Origin: Sipunculus nudus
Taxonomy: Eukaryota; Annelida; Sipuncula; Golfingiida; Sipunculidae
Length of the DNA stretch: 64,000 bases
Direction of reading: 5' to 3'
Assembly (NCBI GenBank): GCA_026874595.1
Contig: CM049313.1
Span: 61,736,659 to 61,800,658, forward strand
Below, piece after piece: positions 1-10,616 of the stretch; within the stretch, counting starts at the first letter, position 1, and each line of letters opens with the position of its first letter. The notes beneath the pieces are model-generated. The model was given only the letters and a program-made list of their open reading frames with translations, was not told the DNA's origin and made no database searches. A program made the translations under genes and the position numbers.

Positions 1-2036
1 CTTGAAGAATCAGTAGATTGGAGGAATAAAAGCTTTCAAAATAGTGCATTAAAACATGATGTATGGTTTCATCAATGAAGTCACATTTTTTTGCTCTTAA
101 TAAAAAAAACCTTTACAACCTTGAATGGCATGAGATTTACTGCATGGAACAGGATATTAACAAGTACTTGGTTAAACAGACTGGAAGTCACATGTTGTGT
201 TGGATATATTTAATGCTCCAGTTATTGCTTGGCTACTTTGGTAACTAGTAAGATAGAGTGACCTTTCAATTCTTTATGGTAATGATTTGTTATTGATAGG
301 TCATGGGAATTCGATCTAGAAGCAGGTTTAGGGTTGTCTGGGATAACATATTACAGGCCTTAACATTTCTTGTATTATAATTTACAGTGGATATTAAAAA
401 GTTAAACCTTAACACAAGTTTAAAGTTTGGTGTTTGTGCTTTCTGACCATATAAGAAGGAATATTTAAAAAAAGGGTTTGTAAAATCAAAATTAAAAATT
501 GAACGCCCAAGAGTGGATGTGTGCTATCAAATTTCAGACTCATCGAAAATCCAATATGGCCACTAGGCAGAGATCGTGGAGTGCCTTTCATGGGAATTAA
601 GTATGTCATGATTTGTTCAAGGAATTGCCATGAAAATTGGATGTGTGCTGCTGAATGTTAACACCCATCAAAACCAGTATGGCCAAAAGACTCATTCTTT
701 TTAGGAATGAGCATTGCAGGGCAGTAATTGAGGACCTTTTGGGTCATAGTTATTTCTAGTTTTATAAAGAACCTTTTGAAAAATTTTGTTGTTTAAGAGC
801 AGTGTTATATTATTCTTATTCTTAAACTTATTCTTTAACAAAGAGGTATAAGTTACTTCAAAATTCAGTCCATGACATCAAACTTGCACCAGCCTATCAC
901 AAGGGCCTAGTCTCTGCATGTTCTTGTTGCAAATCTTCCTTCACATAACACCAGAGAATGCTGCATAAGCATGCATGTAGCTGTCCTCTGACATGAATTA
1001 ATTGCTATAATCAAAATTATAATCCAAGAAAAAGTTAATTTCCAGTTCACTGGAGAGTAAAAGGTTGGTCACACCCACCATTACTGGAAAGGTCATAAGG
1101 CTTTTACTGGTTGTGGTTACCCTGACAAAATGGCTCAGTAGGAGGTAAAACCAAGCTGAAGAGATAAGGACACAAGGTTACAAAATAACACTTTATTATA
1201 TTAATCATAGATAAAAGAGCCTTTTTTGATCTATGGCTCTAATTCTGTCAATGGTCACATTCTTTTGTTTCACCCTAATCTCACTTGTAGATTAATGACC
1301 TTGTGACCATGCTAGCCTTGGTCTCCTCTTGTTTGAAGCATAAACTATAAATTATTTTTATCTGATAGATTCTACCAAATTACTTTTGCTAGCTATTTTC
1401 AGTTTCACTGATCAGTCAACATTCCTGTATTACAGAGTAATAAATTTGAGCAAAATGTTTCCATAACATATGATATAAATAGAATCCTTTGTAGAAGAGA
1501 TGAATACATCATTTGTCAGACACACAGCTCATTGGCTGATTACTAGTTTTATAATTAGTATAAATTTTGTCATTTTCTTTTTCCTGTCTTATAATCTGTA
1601 TATTTTTTATGTATTTATGCTAATGAATTACCATTAATGCTATGGTTCACAGTAATGATGCTTGACTTGCTGTGGCTATGTTTTTGTAAACAGTCTTGGG
1701 AGCTGATGACATGAATTAAAATAGGTTTTTACAGAACCAAGCTTTGACTGTAATTGCTATAGGTCTAGCTGGAATTTTAAATTATCTAAAATTTCATAAT
1801 ATGTTTGATTTTTGACTCATCAGTAAAATTGTACTTACAGTGTTAGCTTAACTCCTTAGCTTGATAGCCTTGATTATTGAGTTATGTTTGTCTTATATTT
1901 ATTTCTAGTCCTCTAACTTCTCTTTATCGCATTTCAATGTCTGATATGTAATAAATGTAATTCAAAGTTGTTTTCACAAGTATCTTTTAAACAGTATATG
2001 TCAGATATGCATGTTTATCCAGTTTGTTGAGAAACT
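1..2036. other. AT-rich DNA, no gene recognised
   Basis: No frame shows convincing coding character. A degenerate direct repeat with about 125-bp spacing is visible: GGATGTGTGCT followed by a stretch ending in TATGGCC occurs near 513-559 and again near 637-684. This may be a remnant of an old tandem or dispersed repeat. Nothing else was recognised. Confidence 0.6.
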
Positions 2037-2062
2037 AAAAAAAAAAAAAAAAAAAAAAAAAA
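2037..2062 (+). repeat. (A)26 homopolymer
   Basis: An uninterrupted run of 26 adenines. No LINE or SINE body is recognisable immediately upstream, so whether it is a retroposon tail is open. Length is likely to vary between individuals and assemblies. Confidence 0.95.
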
Positions 2063-2710
2063 CACTTGAGACACCATTTGTTTTAGAGAATAAGTATCCT
2101 GATATGATAATTTTGTGTTTTAAAAAAATCAACAACACTAAGAAACCTCTGAATATCAAATTGAGTCAACTTCAAAGGTTTTATTATTATTAATTACATT
2201 ATGCAATATATGTAGCAAAGGAAACTATTGTTGTTATTCCTCAAGTGACTGGGTAAACTTTGCGCCAGATTCACAGTAGGCATCATTTGACCAGTGGGTA
2301 GCTATGTCATCATGGTTACTATGTGCTACCAGGGTAACCTTTAGATTGGTTGCTAGGGTAAACACTGGTAGTTACTCAGGTAAACATTTACTTATTGAGT
2401 ATATCTAATGTTATACAGGGTACAAAGGGAACATTGACTTTGAATGTGGGTTAACCTGGTATTCTACTTTTGCATAAAATCCTACAAGCATGTAAATACA
2501 TTGTCCATTTTCTGTAAAGAATCACAAACAGGTTTTGTTTCATTTGAAATCAATGAACTAATACAATATATTAACCCCTGGCCACACTGTAATTGATTTG
2601 TCTCAGGAAAATAAATAATGCAACCTCTGCATTCATCCTTATTCAAAGTATGTTTACGCAAGGCCACGACAATAATGTACTTCATATAATAAGATCATTG
2701 ATTCTGCCAC

Positions 2711-2909
2711 CTTGTGGCAGCGAGGGGTACCAATATGAAGGTGTAGCAGTGCGTGGATCTATAGTATAGGCTGGATCAGCATTCACTGACAGCCAGTACA
2801 GGCTGTTGACATAAAGGAAGCACATCAGAGGTGGTTTCACCTGGCTGCTGGGCAGGATCTTGCAGTCCTGGCAGTCAGGGCGTGTTTGCTGCGACAGCAT
2901 AGAGAATGC
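2711..2909 (-). CDS. candidate internal coding exon, product unknown
   Basis: On the minus strand a pyrimidine-rich tract ending in CTGGTCTGACAG forms a good 3' splice site at 2910. One frame is then open for 66 codons (AFSMLSQQTRPDCQDCKI at the start) up to a possible donor, CACAAG|GTGGCAG, at 2711. The frame runs on to a stop near 2682 if that donor is not used. The peptide has a CxxC motif (DCQDCK), several prolines and aromatics, and a segment NSLYWLSVNADPAYTIDP that looks like a folded or extracellular domain rather than translated AT-rich DNA. GC content is higher than in the flanks. I do not recognise the family. It could be an exon of a minus-strand gene whose other exons are missing or degenerate here, or a pseudogene exon. 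No phase-matched neighbour was established. Confidence 0.4.
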
Positions 2910-3697
2910 CTGTCAGACCAGCAGAGAGAGGGCTTAAGCAGCATGGCCACAGACACCATCATAAGAAATTGTTAAAAAAATCCAGCAGCTGGACTAGCAG
3001 TAAACGAAAACTTCACTTCAGGTAGGACAGGACTTTCGGTTTTTTTGTAAGGGATCAATCCCCTGAAGGGATTATTAGCATCACTGAATTCATGATGCTT
3101 TCCTCTGTGGAATCATGATATTCAGCAACATTATAGTGGCCAGATAGCTATCAGTTTCTAGTCCAGTCTAATTTTATCTTCATTCGTTACAAAGACATAC
3201 AATTCAAAATTAACTTCAAGCAAAGAATTTAATATAAAGTTGCAGTAACATTAATTTATTTAATATCATTGAATCAATTGTCTTCACCTTTTGTTTATAA
3301 TCATGTTTTATCTTTTGTATCAACTTTGCTGGAATAACCATAAAAATCTTGAATAACAATAAGTGTTGTGCCATTTAAACAGTTATGTCGATGATGGGTC
3401 GTTTTCTTTCAATATACGATTAAATCAGTTAGATTTAAGCATAATTGATCAGAAACGATTTATGTATATGTCCTTGCAAAGAGTCATATTATCTAGGATT
3501 TTTTTTTTTAATCCTGTCAGTGATATAAGATTGAAAGGACACAAAGAAGTGAAAAAGTGACTTCAGCCACCATGCGGTTACCCTGACCTGTCAGCTTGAT
3601 GTAAAATATAGACTAAATATACTAGTCAGTCAATATTTTCTATAGGTGACTGACTGAAGATGTTTTGGCTTTGTGAAGCAGCTACAGGTTGCTGTGG

Positions 3698-3935
3698 TCA
3701 AGACCCCAGCCCTGTGTACTCCTTAAGCATAATTTTGAGAGCCAATAGACACAATGCCACCAAGCCAAGCAGGAAGCCGCTAGAGACCTCCACCTTTATA
3801 CCCGCATCAGCGACTTTATAGGAAAGCCACAGCACCCACCGCCACAAAGGCAAAAGCAGCATACATTCCCTCCACCGATCCCAGCAGTGGCGACCAACAG
3901 AGCTTGGAGCATATGCCATTTTATACTTGCAGTTT
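3698..3935 (-). pseudogene. frameshifted membrane-protein-like fragment
   Basis: Two minus-strand frames carry hydrophobic protein-like sequence that joins end to end. Frame one (3819-3875) reads VEGMYAAFAFVAVGAVAFL and then stops. The adjacent frame continues as SYKVADAGIKVEVSSGF and LLGLVALCLLALKIMLKEY, down to a stop near 3698. Together they look like two transmembrane helices joined by a short loop and broken by a one-base loss near 3818. The 73-codon ORF covering the whole stretch mixes the two frames. A weak acceptor (TAAATGACAG) lies just upstream near 3936. The family is not recognised. It may be a decayed exon, a retrocopy fragment, or a real exon with an assembly indel. It lies about 0.8 kb upstream, on the same strand, of the candidate exon at 2711-2909, so both may be remnants of one gene. 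Confidence 0.35.
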
Positions 3936-5060
3936 CTGTCATTTAGACAATGTTAGTTTATTTATAGGACCTATAATTTGATTTATACAGCAGATTTCAT
4001 GGTGATATAAAAGATACATAAAATAAAAAGTTTACCAATTGATCATTGGTCGCTTTATTTCTGTTAATCATCTAATATGATTTTACAACCAATTCTAAAT
4101 TTATTTATATATGTATGGAAGCTGTACACATTTATATACAAACTTACTTAATAACAGGTGCCATGTGGAATATTTTAGGTGACTCATTTAAATGAGTCTT
4201 TGTTTTAATATATCCTACAAATAACTGTCTGGTATATACTCTCTACCACCATTTTCATCACTCTTGTTGATTATTTAGCCCTTCCTCTTGACCAGAGAGT
4301 TGTTTATTTGTTTGTAAAATCAGTAGCAATATATTATTTTGATATTCTAATGGTCCAGCAGAAGGGTGAAGAAATCAGTACGAGATGCAAAATCTGGCAC
4401 TGCTTTTTGGAATTATTAAGCATATACTTTCCATTTACCAGATACTTTAGGTCAAAAGAGAGGTGGGTGTCACAGGAGGCATGAGACCCTTCTAAATCTG
4501 CTCCTGGAATTGATCTGCAGTACCTGATTAAATATAAATGTCTCTAAAAATTTTCATTGGGTTTCAATGATCATATCCGTATTGGTGTTTTATGTGCATG
4601 AATCTTTAATTTATTTCAAAAGGTTGACAGTTTAGGGAGTCCTGAAAATCTGCCTCATATTCAAGCTGTTGTGAATTGTCCCCAGTGTAGCATTTTCTTC
4701 ATACCTCATGTTTATCTTCAGGGTACAGCAAAACGCCATTCACATTAAAGTGAAAGGGACCAGCATAAAAACCTTAACACATCTGAAGTTATGGACAAGT
4801 TGGCTGGATTGGGAATATTCATAATCATTTTATAAGGCTTTTTGACTTGGCAAAAAGAATGTATACATTTGGGTTTTTTTTGTACACATTTTTATTTTGT
4901 ATGAGGATGCTGCTTTTGAAAGATGCCAAAGCTGCCCAGATCACTTGGGAACATTATGTCACAGTTTCCTACATTATGAGGCCATGTGGACCATTTGTAT
5001 CAAAGCAGTTTATATACCTGTGGCCTTTATTTGTTCAGCCAACAAATATATGTTAACATT
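3936..5060. other. no feature recognised
   Basis: AT-rich single-copy-looking DNA. Short open frames near 4847-5056 and 4986-5189 have no recognisable domain, and the second runs into the minisatellite. Confidence 0.5.
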
Positions 5061-5108
5061 AGGAATTTGTTGAAATTTGTCAGTGGACCTTATTTCAACA
5101 TACGTACC

Positions 5109-6210
5109 TTCACTTTGGTAGTAGTCCTTACTTGTTCATCCCTTCACTTTGGTAGTAGTCCTTACTTGTTCATCCCTTCACTTTGGTAGTAGTCCTTTCT
5201 TGTTCATCCCTTCACTTTGGTAGTTGTCCTTACTTGTTCATCCCTTCACTTTATTAGTAGTCCTTTCTTGTTCATCCCTTCACTTTTGAAGTAGTCCTTA
5301 CTTGTTCATCCCTTTACTTGGGTAGTAGTCTTTACTTGTTCATCCCTTCACTTTGGTAGTTGTCCTTTCTTGTTCATCCCTTCACTTTATTAGTAGTCCT
5401 TTCTTGTTCATCCCTTCACTTTTGAAGTAGTCCTTACTTGTTCATCCCTTTACTTGGGTAGTAGTCTTTACTTGTTCATCCCTTCACTTTGGTAGTTGTC
5501 CTTTCTTGTTCATCCCTTCACTTTGGTAGTTGTCCTTACTTGTTCATCCCTTCACTTTATCAGTAGTCCTTACTTGTTCATCCCTTCACTTTTGAAGTAG
5601 TCCTTACTTGTTCATCCCTTTACTTGGGTAGTAGTCTTTACTTGTTCATCCCTTCACTTTGGTAGTTGTCCTTACTTGTTCATCCCTTCACTTTGGGTGT
5701 AGTCCTTACTTGTTCATCACTTCACTTTATTAGTAGTCCTTATTTGTTCATCCCTTCACTTTTGAAGAAGTCCTTACTTGTTCATCCCTTTACTTGGGTA
5801 GTAGTCTTTACTTGTTCATCCCTTCACTCTGGTAGTTGTCCTTACTTGTTCATCCCTTCTCTTTGGTAGTAGTCCTTACTTTTTCATCCCTGCACTTTGG
5901 TAGTTGTCCTTACTTGTTCATCCCTTCACTTTGGTAGTTGTCCTTACTTGTTCATCTCTTCACTTTTGAAGTAGTCCTTACTTGTTCATCCCTTCACTTT
6001 ATTAGTAGTCCTTTCTTGTTCATCCCTTCACTTTTGAAGTAGTCCTTACTTGTTCATCCCTTTACTTGGGTAGTAGTCCTTTCTTGTTCATCCCTTAACT
6101 TTGGTAGTTGTCCTTACTTTTTCATCCCTTCACTTTGGTAGTAGTCTTTACTTATAATGTCATCTCTTCACTTTGTGTATGGTCCTTTCTTGTTCATGCT
6201 TTCAGTTTAA
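5109..6210 (+). repeat. 34-bp minisatellite, about 32 copies
   Basis: The monomer is CTTCACTTTGGTAGTAGTCC followed by TTACTTGTTCATCC (34 bp). Variants alternate: GGTAGTTGTCC, ATTAGTAGTCC, TTGAAGTAGTCC and TTACTTGGGTAGTAGTC. The TTGAAGTAGTCC variant recurs at spacings of 136, 170, 170, 204 and 68 bp, all exact multiples of 34, so blocks of four to six monomers were duplicated together. The ORFs over the array are low-complexity artefacts: 34 is not a multiple of 3, so three monomers are needed to restore the frame. Confidence 0.95.
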
Positions 6211-6545
6211 TGGTTTACACAATTTCTGCAGTTTTCCAGTTTGTCAGTAGACTTTGCTTTTTCATTCTTTAAGGTTGTCATTTATTTATTTATCCAGTTT
6301 GTCAGTACACCTTAATAAGTTCTTCATTCTTTCAGTTTGTCAGTAGATGTTGCTTTTTCATTCTTTAAGGTTGTCATTTATTTATTTATCCAGTTTGTCA
6401 GTACACCTTAATAAGTTCTTCATTCTTTCAGTTTGTCGGAAGACTACATTTCTTTATCTTATCAGTTTATCAGTAGACCTTGCATGTTTATTCTTTCAGT
6501 CTGTTATTTATTCATTCCTTCAGTTTGTCAGTAGCCTAATTGTAT
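6211..6545 (+). repeat. diverged extension of the 34-bp array with a 97-bp duplication
   Basis: Units such as TTCATTCTTTCAGTTTGTCA followed by GTAGAC align with the 34-bp monomer (TTCATCCCTTCACTTTGGTA), so this is an older, decayed part of the same satellite. Inside it a block of three degenerate units is duplicated head to tail with 97-bp spacing (CTTTTTCATTCTTTAAGG at 6256 and 6353). The left flank near 5065-5095 (TTTGTCAGTGGACCTTATTT) also carries a decayed unit. Confidence 0.8.
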
Positions 6546-7102
6546 TTTGCTGTTCTGTATTTTTCAAGTATACCTATATTCAGTTGCTCTAAACATTTCT
6601 TATTCAGTAAATTTCTGTTATGTAGTATGTACAAATAACAAGAAAAAATACAGCTTTGTATTTGAGTACACCAGCTGACATTGCTTAGGTACATAACTAT
6701 TGAATTGTGCCTGGTTGGTACATTTTATAGGGAGACATTTTTTGCTGAATATTGTTAACAGTTGACAAGCCTCTGTTTACCTGATACTTATCAAATAAAA
6801 AGCACATGCCAGAAAGTATGTCAGCCTGTTTATATAAAACTCAGGGAAAGGGTGGGTCAAACCCAGGAAGACTTAAAACCTAAAAAAGGTCCTATGGTCT
6901 GGAAAGGAGGGGTCCAGGTTGCAAAAAGCCCTAAAAAAAGGTTGGTGCAGTGCAAAGGGGGGGGGGGGGGGCAGGGGAGGTCCTGACCCCCTGGACCCCC
7001 CTCTGGATCCACCACTGGAACTTGACTTTCCAGATAATGCTTGTTTTCTGAGAAATGTAGTTAGTGGGAAAGAGTCAAAAGTAGGTTAGAACTAGAATAC
7101 GG
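6546..7102. other. intervening DNA with a G15 run and a hAT-like terminus
   Basis: A run of 15 guanines spans 6957-6971. Just downstream, 7003-7017 is CTGGATCCACCACTG, the reverse complement of CAGTGGTGGATCCAG. This resembles the terminus of non-autonomous hAT-type elements seen in many invertebrates (inference). The matching second end was not found, so the element is partial or the match is fortuitous. Confidence 0.4.
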
Positions 7103-7172
7103 GTAGTCGACAAGCGACTACTTGTATCCGCCTAAATCAGAGTGGAACGGGTGAAGTGTTGCATATCAGCAT

Positions 7173-8904
7173 GGATGTCTGCAGCCAAATTGTGTATGTA
7201 GGTTGCGCTACCTACCAAAAAATCCAGAAAGCCGTCCAAGTTGTATACATATGCAAAATTTAAGGCAGATAAGTCAAACCACTATATTGTATATGAGTGA
7301 TTTTTGCCCTTGGCAGACAAACAGATGGACGCTGTGCAAAAAAGGGTTGCAGGTGGCGCCACCAGTTTAGCGTATGATAAAGAGCTTTGTGAGAACTATA
7401 CACATGCAAAATTTTGGCCCAATCGGTCAAACGGTTCCCTAGATATGAGCTTGGATGTCTGCAGCGTAAACTTGATTGTAGGTGGCGCCACCTGTCATAA
7501 AATCAGAAAAGCTATCCAGGATGTATAAGCATGCAGAATTTCAGGTGAATTAGTCAAACCACTGCAGAGATATGAGTGATTTTAACCAAAGGCAGATGAA
7601 CAGCTGGACACTGTGCAAACATGGTTGCAGGTGGCGCCACCATTTTTTGTGTATGTTATAAAGCTCTCCAAGGGCTACATTTGTGCAAAAAAATTTTCTT
7701 GATCGGTCAAACGGTTCCTGAGATATGAGCTTGGATGTCTGCAGCGTAAACGTGAATGTAGGTGGCGCCACCTGTCATAAAATCAGAAAAGCTATCCAGG
7801 ATGTATACGCATGCCAAATTTCAGGTGAATTAGTCAAGTCACTGCAGAGATATGAGTGATTTTAACCCAAGGCAGACAAACAGATGGACACTGTGCAAAC
7901 ATGGTTGCAGGTAGCGGCACTATTTTTGGTGTATGTTATAAAGCTCTCCAAGGGCTACATTTGTGCAAAAGAATTTTCCTGATCAGTCAAACGGTTCCCG
8001 AGATATGAGCTTGGATGTCTGCAGCGTAAACATGAATGTAGGTGGCGCCACCTGTCATAAAATCAGAAAAGCTATCCAGGATGTATACGCATGCCAAATT
8101 TCAGGTGAATTAGTCAAGTCACTGCAGAGATATGAGTGATTTTAACCAAAGGCAGATGAACAGATGGACACTGTGCAAACATGGTTGCAGGTGGCGCCAC
8201 CATTTTTTGTGTATGTTATAAAGCTCTCCAAGGGCTACATTTGTGCAAAAAAATTTTCTTGATCGGTCAAACGGTTCCTGAGATATGAGCTTGGATGTCT
8301 GCAGCGTAAACGTGAATGTAGGTGGCGCCACCTGTCATAAAATCAGAAAAGCTATCCAGGATGTATACGCATGTCAAATTTCAGGTGAATTAGTCAAGTC
8401 ACTGCAGAGATATGAGTGATTTTAACCCAAGGCAGACAAACAGATGGACACTGTGCAAACATGGTTGCAGGTAGCGGCACTATTTTTGGTGTATGTTATA
8501 AAGCTCTCCAAGGGCTACATTTGTGCAAAAGAATTTTCCTGATCAGTCAAACGGTTCCCGAGATATGAGCTTGGATGTCTGCAGCGTAAACATGAATGTA
8601 GGTGGCGCCACCTGTCATAAAATCAGATAAGCTATCCAGGATGTATACGCATGCCAAATTTCAGGTGAATTAGTCAAGTCACTGCAGAGATATGAGTGAT
8701 TTTAACCAAAGGCAGATGAACAGATGGACACTGTGCAAACATGGTTGCAGGTGGCGCCACCATTTTTGGTGTATGTTATAAAGCTCTCCAAGGGCTACAT
8801 TTGTGCAAAAGAATTTTCCTGATCGGTCAAACGGTTCCCGAGATATGAGCTTGGATGTCTGCAGCGTAAACGTAAATGTAGGTGGCGCCACCTGTCATAA
8901 AATC
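7173..8904 (+). repeat. 280-bp tandem core with 560-bp higher-order period
   Basis: Monomers are of three kinds. Type C (7173) has GGTGGCGCCACCAGTTTAGC. Type A (7453, 8013, 8573) has GTGGCGCCACCATTTTT. Type B (7733, 8293) has GTAGCGGCACTATTTTTGG. The order is C-A-B-A-B-A, so the A-B pair was amplified as a 560-bp unit, and copies look near-identical by eye. The perfect 12-bp palindrome GGTGGCGCCACC occurs twice in A and C monomers except the first site of the first monomer. B keeps one copy. ORFs on the minus strand at 7550, 8119 and 8679 are repeat shadows. Confidence 0.9.
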
Positions 8905-9129
8905 TCTGAGGGCTACATTTGTGTAAAAAAAATTTCCTGATCGGTCAAACGGTTCCCGAGATATGTGGGTTTATGTGTGGAAACAGACGCACAAACGGAC
9001 GCAGAGCGCAGAGGAAAGGTCAGAGGTCAAAACAAAATCGGGGTGCAGCAGTTCACATGTGACCCGAACATAATCCCGGGTTTCGGAAAATTCCGCCCAG
9101 CGGTTACGGAGGAGTTCTCCGGACATCTA

Positions 9130-9151
9130 CGCGGCGGCGGCGGCGGCGGCG
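9130..9151 (+). repeat. (CGG)7 microsatellite
   Basis: A short CGG trinucleotide run in the GC-rich 3' tail of element A, copy 1. This tail is one of the most GC-rich stretches of the window and contrasts with the AT-rich surroundings. Confidence 0.9.
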
Positions 9152-9213
9152 TCCAGCTGAAAACATAGTATCCGCAAAACTCTGTTTTTGCGGATACAAT
9201 TAATGGTTACTAC

Positions 9214-9599
9214 ATGTCATGGGAGCCCTGGGCAGATACAGAATCTTAGAAAAAGGGAGAAGGGGCTGAACTCCTGATCACTTTGAAACATTAGTCAGCC
9301 TGGAGTACTAGTAGACCATATACTCAGGCATGAAGAAGTATATGTATACAAATGAAAGCTGTGTGAGATGCAAAATCTAGTGTTGCTTTATGAAAGTAAG
9401 TGTATGTTTGGTTTATTTCATAGGTATTTGGGTTGAAAATGAGGTATTTGGTGCACCTCCTGAACCTGTCATTACATCGGCCCTTAGGAGCAATTTTTCT
9501 CAGGCACCCAAACATGAACAGGCTTGTTGCTTTCAGATTAGACTTCCTTGTTCCTGAAGTACATTTTCTTCCATACATTAATATATATGTACAAGGGCT
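9214..9599. other. spacer between convergent copies of element A
   Basis: About 0.4 kb not shared by the two copies. Open frames on both strands (9324-9782 minus, 9433-9696 plus) span the spacer and the repeat, and show no recognisable domain. Confidence 0.5.
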
Positions 9600-10616
9600 T
9601 TTACCCTTGAGTCCCTTTGGTAATTTCCTCGCTGCCCAGCATCCATTTGTGCGTCTGTTTCCACACATAAAACCACATATCTTGGGAACCGTTTGACCAA
9701 TCAGGCTAAAAATTTTGCACAAATGTAGCCCTTTGATAGCTTTATAACATACACTAAAAATGGTGGCGCCACCTGCAACCACTTTTGCACAGCGTCCATC
9801 TGTTCATCTACCTTGGAAAAAAAATTACTTGTATCTCAGAAGTGTTTGACTTATCCACCTGACATTTTGCAGGTTTATACATCCTGGACAGCTTTCTCGA
9901 TTTTATGACAGGTGGCACCACCTACATTCAGGTTTACTCTGCAGACATCCAAGCTAATATTTCAGGAACCGTTTGACCTATTGGGCCAAAATTTAGCATG
10001 TGTATAGATCTCACATAGCTCTTCTTCATAGTCAAAACTGGTGGCGCCACCTGCAACCATTTATGCACAGCGTCCATCTGTTCATCTGCCTTGGGATAAA
10101 ATCATTCATATCTCCGCAGTGGTCTGACTTTTCCACCTGAAATTTTGCAGGTTTATACATCCTGGACAGCTCTCTTGATTTTATTACACATGGCACCACC
10201 TACATTCAGGTTCACTCTGCAGACATCTAAGCTCATATCTGGGGAACCGTTTGACCGATTGGGCCAAAATTTTGCTTGTGTATAGATCTCACATAGCTCT
10301 CCATCATAGGCAAAACTGGTGGCGCCACCTGCAACCACTTATGCACAGCGTCCATCTGTTCATCTGCCTTATGATAAAATCATTCATATCTCAGAAGTGG
10401 TTTGACTTATCCACCTGAAATTTTGCAGGTTTATACATCCTGGACAATTTTCTCGATTTTATGACAGGTGGCACCACCTACATTCACATTAAAGCTGCAG
10501 ACATCCATGCTAATATGCAATACACCTCACTCTTTTTCCCTTGCCACTTAATCCATGCCTCACTTCACCCGTCCCACTCTGATTTCTGCGGATACACAGT
10601 CGCTTGTCGACTACCC
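9600..10616 (-). mobile_element. element A, copy 2, inverted and 3'-degraded
   Basis: This is the same family as the copy at 7103-9213, on the opposite strand. Its 5' end lies at the right: ACAGTCG, CTTGT, CGACTAC at 10596-10614, adjoining TGCGGATAC. It then reads through three core monomers whose CTGCAGACATC marks lie at 10495, 10217 and 9939 (278-bp spacing). It keeps the start of the 3' tail (GTCTGTTTCCACACATAAA near 9653) and fades out near 9600. The GC-rich tail and 3' hairpin are missing. Its monomers are mainly type C plus one type A, without the A-B expansion of copy 1. The two copies face each other tail to tail. Confidence 0.7.

Larger units (their letters stand above)
7103..9213 (+). 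mobile_element. element A, copy 1: hairpin-ended repeat with a 280-bp core
   Basis: The left end is a 7-bp stem hairpin (GTAGTCG, loop ACAAG, CGACTAC; 7103-7121) followed by TTGTATCCGC. The right end is an 11-bp stem hairpin (TATCCGCAAAA, 6-nt loop, TTTTGCGGATA; 9169-9196) followed by CAATTAATGGTTACTAC. The right end reverse-complemented (GTAGTAACC..TTGTATCCGC) resembles the left end, so the two are imperfect terminal inverted repeats. The core is six monomers plus part of a seventh. GGATGTCTGCAG starts at 7173, 7453, 7733, 8013, 8293, 8573 and 8853, exactly 280 bp apart. The 3' tail (8960-9165) is GC-rich with a CGG repeat. No transposase or Rep/helicase is encoded, so the copy is non-autonomous. 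The layout suggests a Helitron/Helentron-derived element (inference). Confidence 0.7.

Noticed and set aside
7103-8904. CRISPR-like array
   Set aside because: The 280-bp direct tandem monomers have no spacer/repeat alternation and the sequence is clearly eukaryotic; the 34-bp and 44-bp arrays likewise lack spacers.
9324-9782. 152-codon minus-strand ORF
   Set aside because: It spans the spacer and the degraded tail of element A, copy 2; no motif, and part is repeat DNA.
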